In this document: positions 51,774 through 64,000 of the stretch, in pieces
Position numbering within the stretch: the stretch's first letter is position 1
Layout of the letters: every line of letters starts with the position of its first letter
Source of the DNA: Capitulum mitella
Taxonomy: Eukaryota > Arthropoda > Thecostraca > Pollicipedomorpha > Pollicipedidae
DNA length: 64,000 bases
Direction: 5' to 3'
Assembly (NCBI GenBank): GCA_030062745.1
Contig: CP099850.1
Coordinates: 3,720,001-3,784,000 of the forward strand
The notes under the pieces: model-generated
Database searches by the model: none
What the model was told of the DNA's origin: nothing
What the model saw: only the letters and a program-made list of their open reading frames with translations
Position numbers and translations under genes: made by a program

Positions 51774-54700
51774 TAGGGTGGGTACAGCACATATTATGGC
51801 GGATATAATTTACTGGCGGACACGCAGTGTAGTCGATCTCCTCCAATTTCCAGTGGAAACGTACTCGCAACGCGAACGACTGAATGGTATATGATGCAGT
51901 GCACGCCATACGAGCACGAAAACGAGTACAGAATGAGGTACGTGTCCGTGGCCAGGACAATGAGACGTACGCCCAGTACAGCCCGTGGCTGGTGGTGGGC
52001 ACTGGGCTCGAATCCCACGACGGCCGGAGTCACCCGTCAGGGGACAGATTTCACGACACCTTCAGGGGCCCTCAGCATTAGCTGGCTCGCTGGGCGAGAA
52101 AAATTGCACGAACTCTGGAAAATTCTTGTGTAGCGGCGTCGGTGTCCTCGGTGTCTTTTGTCGGTGTCCTTTGCATTCCCAAAACGCACTTCCAAAAATC
52201 CAGGCTAGATGTATAAAATAGACATAAGGAATCAGGATCTTTCATATAACGAAATTAGGTTGAGGAATGACGTACAGGAAGGTTTCTGGGGTGATTTCAT
52301 CGAGTTAAATGCACCCTTATTACAATATTTTTTCAGTTTTGATGCGCGTTGAGCCTTGCCCGAAATTGGTTTGATCACGGTTGAATGTCGTTTCACGGTT
52401 GCACACATGCAACGGGCGAACTAGCTGATGTTCCTTAGGTACTGCATAATTACTGCTCCACTTCACCACTACAGGTTTTTATGAGGCATTATGAAATATT
52501 GAAGAGCGTTAAGGATAAAACGTCTAGGCCTGCAGCACTGCGTCACTTAAACAGCGCAAGCCTGTCTTCGCCCCAGGCATGAAGCCATGCAATTACATCA
52601 CGGAAACGCAAATGACATTTTAGACGTTTTTAACCGTGACCAAATTTAATTCTGGCGTCACCGCATATTTGCGGTAAGTCGCAGAATAACCGAAACCAGC
52701 GGGGAAACCCGTTCAAAAGACACACCGCACTTCTCAGCCCTAGACAGCTGCAGAACGCCCGTTGGGTAGGTACGTACGGTCTGTGCGCACCAAAATAAGG
52801 AAATGGGCTTTCGGCCTTCGAAAAACGCATGATTCGAAATTTTGCCACAAGACCTCATAATGGCACTTCATGCAGCAGTTAACTGATTACAGCTTATTGA
52901 TATGAGGAGTAAAGGATGTATGTGTTTTAAAAAGCCGGTGTGTTTTGGCACAAACTGACATGCCTTCGTGGGGTCAGTCGAGATTTCCATATCAAATGAA
53001 CGGCTAAGCTTCAGCGATAACACACACATGCTTTCTGCAGGCTGTTTACTCTGAAGACGGCAAGTATCTGAGAGAGGTGGGTTATGCCTACAAGTGAAGC
53101 TAAAACTAAGGTGTGCCGTGTTTTCCAATTTTTAAACAGTAGCAAATGGGACTGAGGGGGTTAGTTGTGGGGATCGTTCGGCCAAAGACTGGTTTGCCCC
53201 TCTGGGGACAGAGTCAATGGTGCCCGCTGGAGGACATATGGGACCAAGACACTGGCATTGGATACAGACACTGGAAGAATCCATGCTTCGCTAGTACACT
53301 TTCTGACGCACGGAAGCTTTTGTAGGCCGGAGATGTGCTGTTGATTCGGGACAGTTGGACCAGTGCTGTCGAGTTGATGTCCGGCTCTGTCGATTGCAAA
53401 AGATCAGCTTATTGCACGAGTGGAAAGCGAAAAGCCAAAATATCTGTTCCTTGAAACGACTTTGTTTTGGACTTAAAAGAGAGCTGCTGATGAATTCAAG
53501 TATGCGTTCTATTAACGGTTATCGCAAATGATCCTGCGCTACGGAAAACCCGAACAAAATCGTGATTTTGGTCATCCGTGCTATCGAAATTTGTAAATTT
53601 GTAAACGAGGACGTATCATGGTCACATTAGTCTGAAATGCGTGTCTGCATATCGGACATGCAGTCTTGCGCATGAATTTATTCAGATTCCAGCGCGACAT
53701 AGCATCATGGCTCTCTGCCTCCCATGGAGAGTCCGGGGGCTTCCGACGTGCGCAGAAATGTGGTTGAAGTAGACTAGATCTATGTGGGAAATGAAAAAGT
53801 GGATAGAAACAGTTGGGCTCCCAAACGTTCGAGCTTCGCTTGGAGATTGCTAGGCAGCCCCATTTTGCGTTCTCTTCTGCGTTCTCCTTAACTTTCCACG
53901 CAGTTGATTTCAAATACACAAAACAGCATGTCATAGCGCAGCTGTGTAGGGTCAACCTCACGTTGGTTTAAATATGTACATTGATGTCTGGCCAGCCGGT
54001 GAACGTCACATGGCGTCAGGATGGTGGACTCACCTGGAGTAGGATTTGACGTCAGAGGAACACGGCCAGTGTTGGCCTGTTTTTATTCTTTTTCCTGATT
54101 TAAGTTGTTTTGTCTTGTTCGCCGTTTTAAGCACTGGTAGCTATTGCGATGGGCGGCTTACGATTCATTAACTTCTTATCTTTTTATTGTCCTTTTAACC
54201 TCTGGACTAATTTCCCCTTTCATTTTACTCTCCATAAAAAGCGGTGTAACCATGTCTTATCGCACTGTTTTTATGAACTCTTGGTGCAAATTGAAGGAAT
54301 ATATTACCAGTGAATCACGGTACACAAATCATGAAATGCAAAACGTTTATACATCCAGCAAACTCTTGTTCTATGAAAGTGTTCCGAATACAGGGACAGT
54401 CCGCTGAGTAAAAAAGAATAATTGGACAATGAAGCAAAATACGAAAAGTACGAATACGAAATACGAGTACGACGCAGCGACGGGATTCATCAAAACCTGT
54501 CAAGCTGGCGAAAGCCGTTGTTTTGCTTATGCCATTTCATTACCACACCAGTAATTTTTTTGTTCTTTCCTGGTGCATTGGACAGACAAATCGGAAATTT
54601 TTAATAGACGCATAGGACGGTTCTAACAAAACCTGACGTTAAACCTGTAGCCATCAGAATATGCCACCCACGGTTCCTTGTCCAGTGCTCTGTGGACAGA

Positions 54701-57700
54701 GCCCTCTGCCTGTGGCGTTGTATTGTGATGTTCATTACGTGTGGCTTCACGAGAGACTGTGAGCCCAAAAACGCAAAAATGTCAGCAAAAATGCTATTTA
54801 CTTGTGCTACCCGTGTCACGTATCAGGCCGGAAATAATGACGGAGACCATTAGCAGTATGGGCTGGGATCATATTCACGGAAGCTTACACGCGTGGTAAT
54901 GTGGGACATTTATTACGGCTTGAAGCCTGGTGTCTTTTTGGGCATGAAATGATATAGGCCTCCTGTATGTCCTATAAACGTTTACCTCTATAAGTACGAG
55001 ACACTGTACTCGTTTATACCTCGAGTGGCTAACAATGCACACGAATGTATTTATAACTCATTTGACACCTGTCTTAAAGTACGTTTAAAAAACAAATTTA
55101 ATAAAACTAACGTAAGGTACTTTTAATTTTCCATGCTTCCTTGTAATGTACGAGTATAAGTGGGGAAATGGACAAATTGGCCACGTCAGCTTTGGGAGCA
55201 TAAAGTGACCTTATAGCACAACTTTTCAAAAAGCAGATGGAGTTGGAACGTAATTCGAACATTTGTATTTGCGCTTGTGTGTGTGGCGCTGTAAATAAAT
55301 TTTAACTGACGCCTTCACGTAAAAGCCAGGGGACAGAACAACTTGGAATTAGATTTACTCACTCTAAAGTTGCACAAACCCGAACAGGCAACGTATACTC
55401 GATCTCTGCTAGTGGTTTTAGTCATTTTCGTGTGATTTCTCAAACAGCGGACGTTTGTCTCATGCATTATCGAGGAAAAAGTCGAAGCAAAATCGAAGCA
55501 AGGGTTTCTTGTGAGGACTCTGAGCAAGAATGAGGGTGTAATAGTCTTGACCCGATCATGGTTGTGGGCTCCCAATTGGTCCTGCAGATACTGATATATC
55601 ACACCAGTTTAGATGCCCATCAATGATTTTGTGGGCCCAAAGGTACCGCAGAGCACGGCAGTTTGGGGTTTTCCATGAGGGGAGAGGCATATTATGTTAA
55701 TAGCGTCGTGACAAGCATATGCAAGTTTCCTGTCCACGTAAATATTGTCAGACTGCCAAAACTGTTGTCGTGTTCTTTCCGCTGGTTATGGGGGAATTTC
55801 ACTCGGTAACACAACGTACGTATTCATGTGCCTATTCAGCACCACCGAATCGACCCCCTCCCCCCCAAAAAATCCCACAAGGATCTTTTCACGCTGGCGC
55901 AAATCTGCAATCAGTTTGTCATGTTTCTGTCGGCCTTTCCGGAACCGAAAGGGCCTGAGGCGGAAGAATCAGCCGGTCACGATCGGCAGGATAAAGATCC
56001 TCCAGCGGCATCTGCTTCGCGCCTGGGGCAAAATTACTCCATATTTGGGAGCTCCCGGATGACAGCGTCAGGTCCAGCAACAAGGTCGGCTTGGCTTGGA
56101 CGCTGATCCCAACGCCATCCACTGCATCACTATAGGGCTAGATTTACAACAAAAATCAATTGTGTCAAATGGCGTTACTTTACCTCACGCAAGTTGGACC
56201 GCCAAAATAAAGCGATGCAAGGTTTAACTGGAGTACCTATACAAATGAAATCATTACGGAATATGACAACTCGCCCATGGATGCCGGATATCACAGAATA
56301 TTCTTATCAGAGCCATTTCGTCAGTGCTATTTGCGTTGTGGCGCCAAAGCCAAAGCTCGTTTACCTGCAGCTCAGGCGGTGTGCATTTATGGAAGTCGCT
56401 GCACTTCCCAATCAAATCGCTTGTCGACGTCAGTCGTGACGAGGGTACTTTAGGTGTATGGAGCAAGCTGAAATATGGTATCGTGACCTCTCTTCCATTT
56501 GTTTAACGGACCGCAGGACAGATAGGGAGGCAATCTGGCCAACTTGGGATATTTTAGTATTCGCCATATTGCGCTGCATTGAAATAAATATTTCAGAAAG
56601 GATTCTGGACTTACCCAAGTTTAAAATGTTTTCACACTGTTGCTGCAGCCAAAGCACTGCTGGGAATGCCAGAGCGGAATACGATATTGAAGACTTAAAC
56701 GATCTTAGTCTGGAGACCATGACATCCCGATCCAACTGAAGGAACTACACAAACGAAGTCCATTCTGACACTGCAGAAAGAAGATGAAAATCGGGCCCAG
56801 TACCTGACGAACCATCACCTGTGCTCATAGCCATGTCTGTAAACTGCGTGAATTTACGCCAATTTGTGTTCGTTCTTAATAGCTGTATAGTCATAAAAAC
56901 AGCGGAAGTCCGCAACATACCGTTTACTGTTTGCAGCGTTCATCGGTGCGGCGATGTGTAACCTATTTGTTATTCTATTTTATATTACCGTATGATGCCC
57001 AGTGGACTACGAACAGTGCCAAGGAAATGAAAAGGTGCGAGAGCATAAGCTGCTTGAAAACGCTTGCATAACTCAGTTTACAACGTTGCAGTTTCGACGT
57101 ATGGTACGGCATACTTTTTTGTAAGATGGCTTTGCTTGTATTCACACGATTTTGATTTTGCTGTGATTTAGTGGACTGCATTTACTCCTGTCGAAAAGCA
57201 CAGGATTATGAAACTGTCTTTGGTAAAGTGTTAAAGTGCGGGCTCTTGGTCGTCCTGGTTGACGTCGGCGATAAACTCGCTGATCTAGTTCTGAGTAAAA
57301 CACTTGCCATCATGAGCTGCTTCGTTTGCAGGTTGAATCAGTTAGTAACGGTTGCAAATTTCCTGGAATTTAGTTTCATTTTTTGCTCTTTCGGCAATTT
57401 TTCTGATGGATTTTTTATTTGATTTCGCGAAAAATGAATTCTAATGGTAGAAAATTATAATAGTGTCTACCTTCTCCCCAGAATGGGAATCGCTGTAGCC
57501 AGCAGAGAGATGGAAGTCTTTGTGAGCTCGCTTGGCACGTGGTCGATTTCCTGTCGCGGTGAACTGTAGTCACTCCCGGGCGTTCAGTAACATGTTGCCA
57601 GAGGCTGCGGCGGCGGAAGCCTTCTTAGATGTTTGTTACTATTCCGGCCGGCCTAAACTGCGTGGGAATCGCGAGGTTAGGAGGCCTTGCTTGTGGATGC

Positions 57701-57755
57701 CGTTGACACTGGGCCTCAGACTTTTGCACAGTTCAAGGGTCCCATTGAAGGCATG
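51773..57755. other. Six kilobases without a recognised gene
   Basis: Scattered frames of 60-126 codons were examined and none resembles a family. A B-box-like GGCTCGAATCCCACGAC occurs at ~52,009. If the RGS-like gene continues to the right, this is its intron. Confidence 0.4.
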
Positions 57756-57778
57756 TTAGTTCAGTGGTACGTTGGACG

Positions 57779-57824
<46 letters not shown>

Positions 57825-57913
57825 TGTATATATTATATTGTATTATATACATTATATATAATATATGTATATATATTATATATTATACGTGTTAGTTCAG
57901 TGGTGCGTTGGAC

Positions 57914-58001
<88 letters not shown>

Positions 58002-58010
58002 GTATATATA
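57756..58010. repeat. Duplicated (TA)n tract with a shared 29-bp leader
   Basis: TTAGTTCAGTGGTACGTTGG with following ACGT precedes the TA run at 57,782, and the same leader with one change precedes the run at 57,916. This indicates a ~132-bp tandem duplication of leader plus microsatellite. Confidence 0.85.
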
Positions 58011-59731
58011 TGGCACATTTTAGATGAGACGCATATACCATCACAACTGTAATCACATTAACAGTACTCATCGCCCAGCACCCAGTAACTCTAGGATTCA
58101 AGTTACGCCCTGTCGCGGGAGTACAATAATTTTATTGTATGTTTAGGGCTGGGGAGAATTCAGTATAAATAAATATAGATAAATATACTTCTCAAATCTG
58201 GAGGCGTTGCATTTCCGAATGGTGCCAGCGTTGTCAGTTTCCGTCGTGTTAATGTCCTGTCATGTTCGTGCCGCTCGTGCTCCAGTGGTGTCCTTTCGCC
58301 TCAGTGCATTGTCAGACGTCGTTGTTGTGTCGTTGTGGTTGCACCATGTAGTGAATCGAACGAAATTTGCAGCCTTCAAGACTACATTTGAATTGGTACA
58401 CTACCTTGGTGTTCCTTAGTTTGCTACGTTTCTCAGGGTTGTTTCTCATAAGAAAGGCGCGTATTTTGTATTTGCGATAGTAAATGATAGGATTTATTTT
58501 GTGATTGTTCTTGGCTTTACCCGTCGAGAGATGATTCCCCGTATAGTTTTTTCCTCTTGTTCGGGGGCAGACGTCATTTGATTAAATTATGTTTGGTTGT
58601 ACGTATATAGAAATCAATAGATGGACAAATAGACAGATAGATCAAACATATAGATATGGATATATTTGAATCATGAAGATACAAATATATACATATACAT
58701 GCAGATAATACAGATATATATCATATACTGCATGATTTGTATATATCTGCAAGTAATATCAACCTGCTGCGTAGAATTCATAATTCTTGCTTTTATCTTT
58801 CATTCCAACGACCTTTTTAACATGCCCCTCCGACTTTCTTCGGAGATTCCTCCTTGATTTTGAAAACTTGATCATGAAAATGGCGAAATAAATTTGATCT
58901 TAAGACCATACGGCTATGAGAACTTCCCTTTCTTCCAACTACGCCGTTCTATGACCCCTCCAAAATATGTCTTCTTTCACACTGGGCCGTGTTGCGCGCA
59001 AGGCGCCTTTTTCTGGAGTGTCCAGCAGAGAAAGTCTAAAAAATACTGTTCGAGTCCAAGAACGGGCACCTACACTTAGCCCGATGCCAAAAGCGTCAGT
59101 CGGTGACATCAGACAACGGTTCGTACCCTGGAGTTGTACGAAAGGTCCCTGCACTATTCGGTGTCTGGGAGAGAGTTACTTCATGGAGTTACCGTGAAAT
59201 GCGGACCTAATATTAAAATCGGTCAAAATTGGTAGGACTGCCGCCAAGATGTTCGAACCGCTCAGGGGCGCAAGGGCACGCAAAAAAGTGCTGGAGGAGC
59301 CCAAAGACATTTTTTCCAGAGGGCAAACATTACATTTCTCCAAAAGCGTGCGCCATAGGCCCCCGCCTCCCCTGCTCCTTTGCCTATGGGGCCTCCGCCC
59401 TGCGCACCCTATGGGCTGTTACGTATATGAAAACTGGGCATCCATGAATTTCTCCAAATACGACGACACCATGCGAAGAATCACATTGCATCTGAACGGA
59501 CGTAGGTACCTACCGGAAGATGATGGGCATGCATGTAACTGGGTGGATTTCATGATAAGTTTTCTTCAGCCACTGATTTCTTCGGCGGCAAGAACCAGGG
59601 TGCAATGTGCTTAGTCTTATTTCTGGATCTAGTTGGGATCCGTATAAGGAGTTGCCTGTTTCGTCCTTACTCTGCCTAAATGTGGCAAAACTGATGCTTC
59701 CAAAGCCAGAATCCAGAGGTGATAATGCTAA
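58011..59731. other. Intergenic or intronic DNA, nothing recognised
   Basis: A GC-rich stretch at 59,229-59,425 (CTCAGGGGCGCAAGGGC ... CTGCGCACCCTATGG) may be a small hAT-type MITE, but its ends do not pair well. Confidence 0.35.
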
Positions 59732-59735
59732 TTAA

Positions 59736-60915
59736 ACCGCACCCGAACGAGGGTTTTTGATAGTCCCTGAGGTTTTTCAAGTATTGCGAGAGAATAAACA
59801 AACGCAGCACCACCAAATTTTTCGTCGCCTTTTCTTTGGTCCCCTCTGCACATTCCGTGCAGTTTTGGCTTCGGTTAAGGTCAGGCGTATGGCCTAGGTC
59901 TGGACAAATGATGCCTTTCCCCAAAAAATCAAGCTCGCGTGACCTTTTGGAAAACAAGATATCGAAGCAAAACGTCCTTAGGTTGAGCTCTTGCCAGGTG
60001 CCAAAAATCTGCTACCACAGGTTTTCAGGAAATTGCCGGGCCGTTGGCCTTAGGTTTGGCTAATTTGGACGCATTTTCCTCTTTTGACAGAAAAAGGGAG
60101 ATTTCTGGGACTTTTTGAATGTGGAAAGATAGAAGCTTTCAATACACAATATATGAAAAAGCCTTGTTGCCATGAGTTCATTGACCTTTGTTCAGATTAT
60201 GAATAACTTGCATGGCTCATTGCACATATCAGAGAAATAAGTCACCATCAGTAAGTGGACAAGGGACGTTCCCCATGGAAAACGTCATTTCCTTAATAGA
60301 TATTAGGACAAAAAGGTGATTTCTGCGAACTGAATGGTGGACAACAGCGACCGTGGGCCAACATGGGTCTTTGTTTTTTTTTTGGACGCGGCGATTACAC
60401 TTAAACCGAAGGCACGATTACAACTGCCATCAGCATATTTCTGTTGGCTCTGATGGCTCCGATGACATGGGACGTCAAAATTAGTTCTCGCCAGTTAGGT
60501 CTGACCGGCGTTGGCGCTTGCGCTGAGCAGTGAGAGGTACCGCATATTTAAATTGTCAGGAAGGCATAGGTATTGAGAAAGTCCGAAAAACAACGTACCG
60601 ATGTGTGTGTGTGTGTGTGTGTGTGAATGGGCTACTTTCTTTCGAATATTGTCTTCACTTCTTTCCCTTGATCAATCGTTGTTGAAAAACAGAGCATTTC
60701 TCTGCTTATTACTAAGGCCGCGAAAAAGCAATCATAAGGCATAAGATGCTTAATAGTCACGAAAACCAACACATGAAACCAGGTCAGGGCTCTATTTGTC
60801 ACGAGTTTTCTAACGGTATGCTTATTCGTGTTGTGCGACTAACAGCTCGTGAGTTAAAGGGGCTTTAACACCCCCAGCTGGATGTGCGTGGTGCCGACTG
60901 CCGGCTGGGCGCCGG
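59736..60915. mobile_element. piggyBac-like MITE, family 2, copy 3 (diverged)
   Basis: TTAA at 59732-59735 and 60916-60919. Starts ACCGCACCCGAACGAGGG and ends CCGGCTGGGCGCCGG. It shares with copies 1 and 2 the blocks GAGGTTTTT...GCGAGAGAATAAACAAACGC, GGCCTAGGTCTGGACAAATG and, near the right end, CTCGTGAGTTAAAGGGG. Much more diverged than copies 1 and 2 are from each other. Confidence 0.7.
60602..60625. repeat. (TG)n microsatellite
   Basis: Twelve TG units inside the family 2 element. Confidence 0.95.
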
Positions 60916-62220
60916 TTAATGCCAGCTTTTGTCAGCTGGATTAGGTCTGGCCACCTGACCAACTTCAGGTGAAACCAAATCGTTCCTGTCCTCCGAGCCC
61001 ACAACCGAACTTGGCATCCCAATCGATCGAGTGATTAATTCTACACATGTGATAACAACAAAATGTTTATGATAGGTCAGGTTACGAAAGCATAGGGTCA
61101 TTAGTAAAGATCTGCTCGGCTGTTTACGCCACAGCTAAAACTTTACGTTCTTACGTATTCCTAGCTCCAACTTCAATTTTCCGTGGCTGTTTGGTTACGG
61201 ATTGAGTCTGCAAAGTAAAAGGTGGCCCACCAAGTCGCGAACAATGTCACCGGGTCACACTATTGAGGCTTACCGTAGTTCGTATTTCGTTACACACAGG
61301 CCCAATAAATGAACTGTACGCGAACATGGTGACGCAGACTGGTGATGAGGCCATTGTAATTCGTCTCAGAGAGCCAAGCCATTGCCGTAATTTGACCTGA
61401 CCTTGCTTGACCTGATATTTGACCTCTAGCTTCTAGACTTCTAGCCTTGAATTATGACATTGTATGACCATGTTTTTAATGCACAAGAATGAGTCATTCG
61501 TTTGGGACCTGTTTCAAAGCCGCTGCATCACAATTTCATGTCCTAGAGCTCAACAGAAGTGTTACAAATTTTCGGACTTCTGAATGATTTTTTTTTACGG
61601 TCCGTAACACAATAGAACGCGTAAGTAAAGCTAACTAGGCTGTTTCAGGGAGAGGTAAACCGATTGCCCATTAGCGTTTGAATTTCTCGGCGGGCACGAG
61701 CAGTGACAGACCCCAGACGATGCAGGGTTTAACAGACTGATCAGGACCCGCCCCTGCTGGCTGAAATTCCTCCTCGCAGCCACGCCTTACTACGTTTAAC
61801 GCGCTGCGACCATCCCTGCACGTGTCTCCCAAGTCACGGACCAAAAAGAAGTTTCTTAATCACACGTAGATATCATCCACGGCTGGTGTCCATATGCCTC
61901 TTTGGAGCTATGTACACACTGGAAAAATGCATTGTAAAGGTTATTTATTGACTAATTTACTTAATCAAGGATTTACACATCATTATTTACAATTCTGCGT
62001 ATGATCCATCAGACCCTGTAGATTCCGTTTACGCTGGGTATGCTATCACCCAAAGATTTATGAATCTACTAGGAACTAAAAATCAAAATGGAAGGTGTCA
62101 TTCAGCTCTGCACGAACGGTTAATCAGGCCCGTCCAGGAGCAACGACCTGGGATCATCTGTCATTAGACCAGAGTTAAAATCAGCATCTCGCGAAGAGAA
62201 GGATTTGTATTTATTTGCAC
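60916..62220. other. Intergenic or intronic DNA
   Basis: No gene seen. TTTGACCTGACCTTGCTTGA and the next 20 bases (61,391-61,432) form a cluster of four TGACCT half-sites. Confidence 0.4.
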
Positions 62221-62221
62221 A

Positions 62222-62735
62222 AGGCTGGTTTCCGGCTAGCTGCCAGTTGCTTGGCTAGCCGCAGCGGGTGGCTAGCCGGCCCGGCTTGCCGGCCGTGGGG
62301 ACGGGGGATGCTTTTAAAAAATGCATGCGCAAGGATTCGAACCGTGGATTTCGGATGCATAAATCCAGTCAGTTTGCCATTCGGTCACGATCACAGATTC
62401 CTACCTGCGCTAAATTCCACTTTTTGCTTTTTTATAGTTGCATCTGACACCGCGGACCATGGTTCTAACTTCTCGGTGGTTTAGACCTTTAGAAATTTAC
62501 CAAGACAAGATCCTGGGAAACCGGCTTCGTTCTTGGGACCTTGGATAATTTTGGACTACTTTAATTAAACCGAAAAAAAGATGAGGATACATTTTCCGTT
62601 CCACACCTCATAATAAAACCAGTTCTGGGACTCTGCATGAATCATTAGCCATTGGGTCACAAAGGCGGCTAGTCGGCTAGCCGTCGGTGACAGGCCAGCC
62701 AGCCGCCGACCCGAGAACCGGCAAGTCTCAACCAA
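62222..62735. mobile_element. Possible composite element bounded by GGCTAGCCG repeats, carrying a tRNA-derived SINE head
   Basis: GGCTAGCCG and its inverse recur at 62,235-62,300 and again at 62,667-62,730. Between them, on the minus strand, TGACCGAATGG (A box) and GGTTCGAATCC (perfect B box) lie at tRNA spacing (about 62,327-62,395). The tRNA stems are imperfect. The boundaries are uncertain. Confidence 0.4.
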
Positions 62736-62825
62736 CTTTGATATGTATTTACGTACAGGCAGGGTTATCGTTTTGTGTACATGATTTAGGGGCTGAGACG
62801 ATGTTCCGCTAAGCTATCTTGCCAC

Positions 62826-62935
62826 CAGATGTGGGTTTCTCAATGGATGTAGCCCACTTTATTTTAACCAACGCAATTTTAATTCGTTTTCCTATTATAA
62901 AGGAAATAAAAGATGGTATGTATCCTCATATATGA
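62826..62935 (-). mobile_element. hAT-type MITE, family 1, partial copy 6
   Basis: AGATGTGGGTTTCTCAATGG followed by GTAGCCCACTTTATTTTAAC matches the family 1 interior in inverse orientation and leads into a TA-rich tract, as in copy 2. The CAGGG ends were not found. Confidence 0.65.
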
Positions 62936-62952
62936 ATATATATATATATGAG

Positions 62953-63006
<54 letters not shown>

Positions 63007-63023
63007 CATATATGAATATATAT

Positions 63024-63067
<44 letters not shown>

Positions 63068-63070
63068 ATG
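62936..63070. repeat. (TA)n microsatellite
   Basis: Long TA tract interrupted by TTCATATATGAA. It adjoins the partial family 1 MITE, whose copies carry TA tracts at this position. Confidence 0.95.
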
Positions 63071-63534
63071 TATATTGTTAAACACGGCGTCAAATTGGGC
63101 ATTGGTCAGCTTCTTGTTCGTTTGTTCCAAGTCTCGTATTATTTGTTTGCTGTTGTCAGTACGTTTATGCAAAACACTTTCAAAGCTAGTCAGTTATTGG
63201 CCGACGTTTCGGACCAATTTAAGTTTATTTTCAAGACAAAAGACAACCATGTTACATTGATGTATACACAGCAGAAGTCAAAAGTAGCACATTTTGTTCA
63301 CAAGAAAAAGTAATATCACTTCGCATGGCACATGACACATTTTCATGCTCACTTTCAGGACTGCAGAATCCCTACTACACCTACACTACTGATTGGTAAT
63401 CAGCCACAATCCTGCCTAGCTGTTTGTCGTATAGAGTTAGCTGTGTCAGTTTCTTGTTTTGTACACTGATGTTCGGTGCAATGCCTTTGTTCAAAATGGT
63501 CTCGAGTGTTGTGAGTAGCCTGCGGTCTGTGGGG

Positions 63535-64000
63535 TAGCGTGGGACAAGATGAGCCACGGGGTACGTTGAGCCACCCCGTGTTTCTCGGCTCCTAAAACGT
63601 CATGCCATTCGATCTGTCATCTGTCTCCCGAGGGCGATGCAAGAGCCTCTCATGTGCAGCGTGGGCGCTGGTGAGACGGGGACAAGGCAGATACAGATCA
63701 AAAATGTTTTTTAACACTTGAAAGTAACTTTTGAGTGATATGTCTGACGTGTGCGATCTCCGTGCTTAGAAATACACGAAATTTGTCCTGTTTCCCAGCG
63801 ACTTATACGGGTATTGTCGTAATGATAAGGTGGTTTGTATCTGCAGCGTGCGAATGATTGTCACTCCGTGCGTCTGTATCGACAGCGGACACACTTTGGG
63901 AAAGATGAGCCATTTCTACTGGGGGTAAGATGAGCCATGGTTCAGTTTACCTCACGTGGCTCTTGTTTTTAAATTTCGCTTCTTTGCAAGATGCATGGCT
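63535..64000. mobile_element. Repeat with AAGATGAGCCA motifs, running off the right edge
   Basis: GGGACAAGATGAGCCACGGG (63,540), GGTACGTTGAGCCACC (63,560), GGGAAAGATGAGCCATT (63,898) and GGGGTAAGATGAGCCATGG (63,924) recur. Such GGGGTAAGATGAGCC words are typical of terminal repeats of dispersed DNA elements in invertebrate genomes (recollection, not verified). The end is not in the window. Confidence 0.4.

Noticed and set aside
51562-52002. Tyr/Ile repeat protein frames over TA tracts (also at 57.7-58.1 and 62.9-63.2 kb)
   Set aside because: Translations of (TA)n microsatellites.
52004-52030. tRNA-like B box (GGCTCGAATCCCACGAC)
   Set aside because: No A box at the right distance and no cloverleaf could be drawn.

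Overview
This window is animal nuclear DNA: intron-rich genes with canonical GT/AG splice sites sit in a sea of DNA-transposon remnants, microsatellites and GC-rich minisatellites. The phylum cannot be fixed from the sequence. The exons are strongly GC- and CpG-rich, and two CpG-depleted blocks near gene 5' ends resemble the 5'-biased gene-body methylation known from many arthropods, but this is only a hint.

Three host genes can be read. (1) Bases 524-15.4 kb, minus strand: vigilin (HDLBP / Dp1 family). Seventeen coding exons give 1,249 residues with 15 KH-type repeats. Only the last ~20-40 codons and the 3' UTR lie beyond the left edge. Probable non-coding 5' exons and a promoter with an NRF1-type site lie near 15.2-15.5 kb. 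(2) 32.6-37.3 kb, plus strand: DYNLRB1 (dynein light chain roadblock), complete in four exons, 97 residues, with a poly(A) signal. (3) 48,928-49,097, plus strand: a first coding exon of an RGS17/19/20-like (RZ subfamily) gene with its cysteine string. The RGS domain itself was not found in the window.

The space between genes, and the large vigilin intron at 8.65-12.0 kb, is mostly mobile DNA. It holds a 2.7-kb Tc1/mariner-type element inserted in a (TA)n tract, a hAT-type MITE family with several 8-bp target duplications, two piggyBac-like MITE families at TTAA (one copy inserted in a LINE reverse transcriptase, another inside a tandem array), smaller hAT-type MITEs, tRNA-derived SINE heads, and kilobase-long degenerate arrays of ~30-bp GGGGCCCC-rich units. 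Several of these families carry clusters of AGGTCA half-sites.

The most interesting signals are the two CpG deserts (13.46-15.12 and 31.56-33.66 kb) placed just downstream of the two housekeeping promoters, an 82-bp tandem repeat that copies a vigilin splice acceptor together with the start of its exon, Gly-Trp repeats at the vigilin N-terminus, and the dispersed ~30-bp arrays. No LTR retroelement, endogenous virus, CRISPR array or rRNA gene was recognised.
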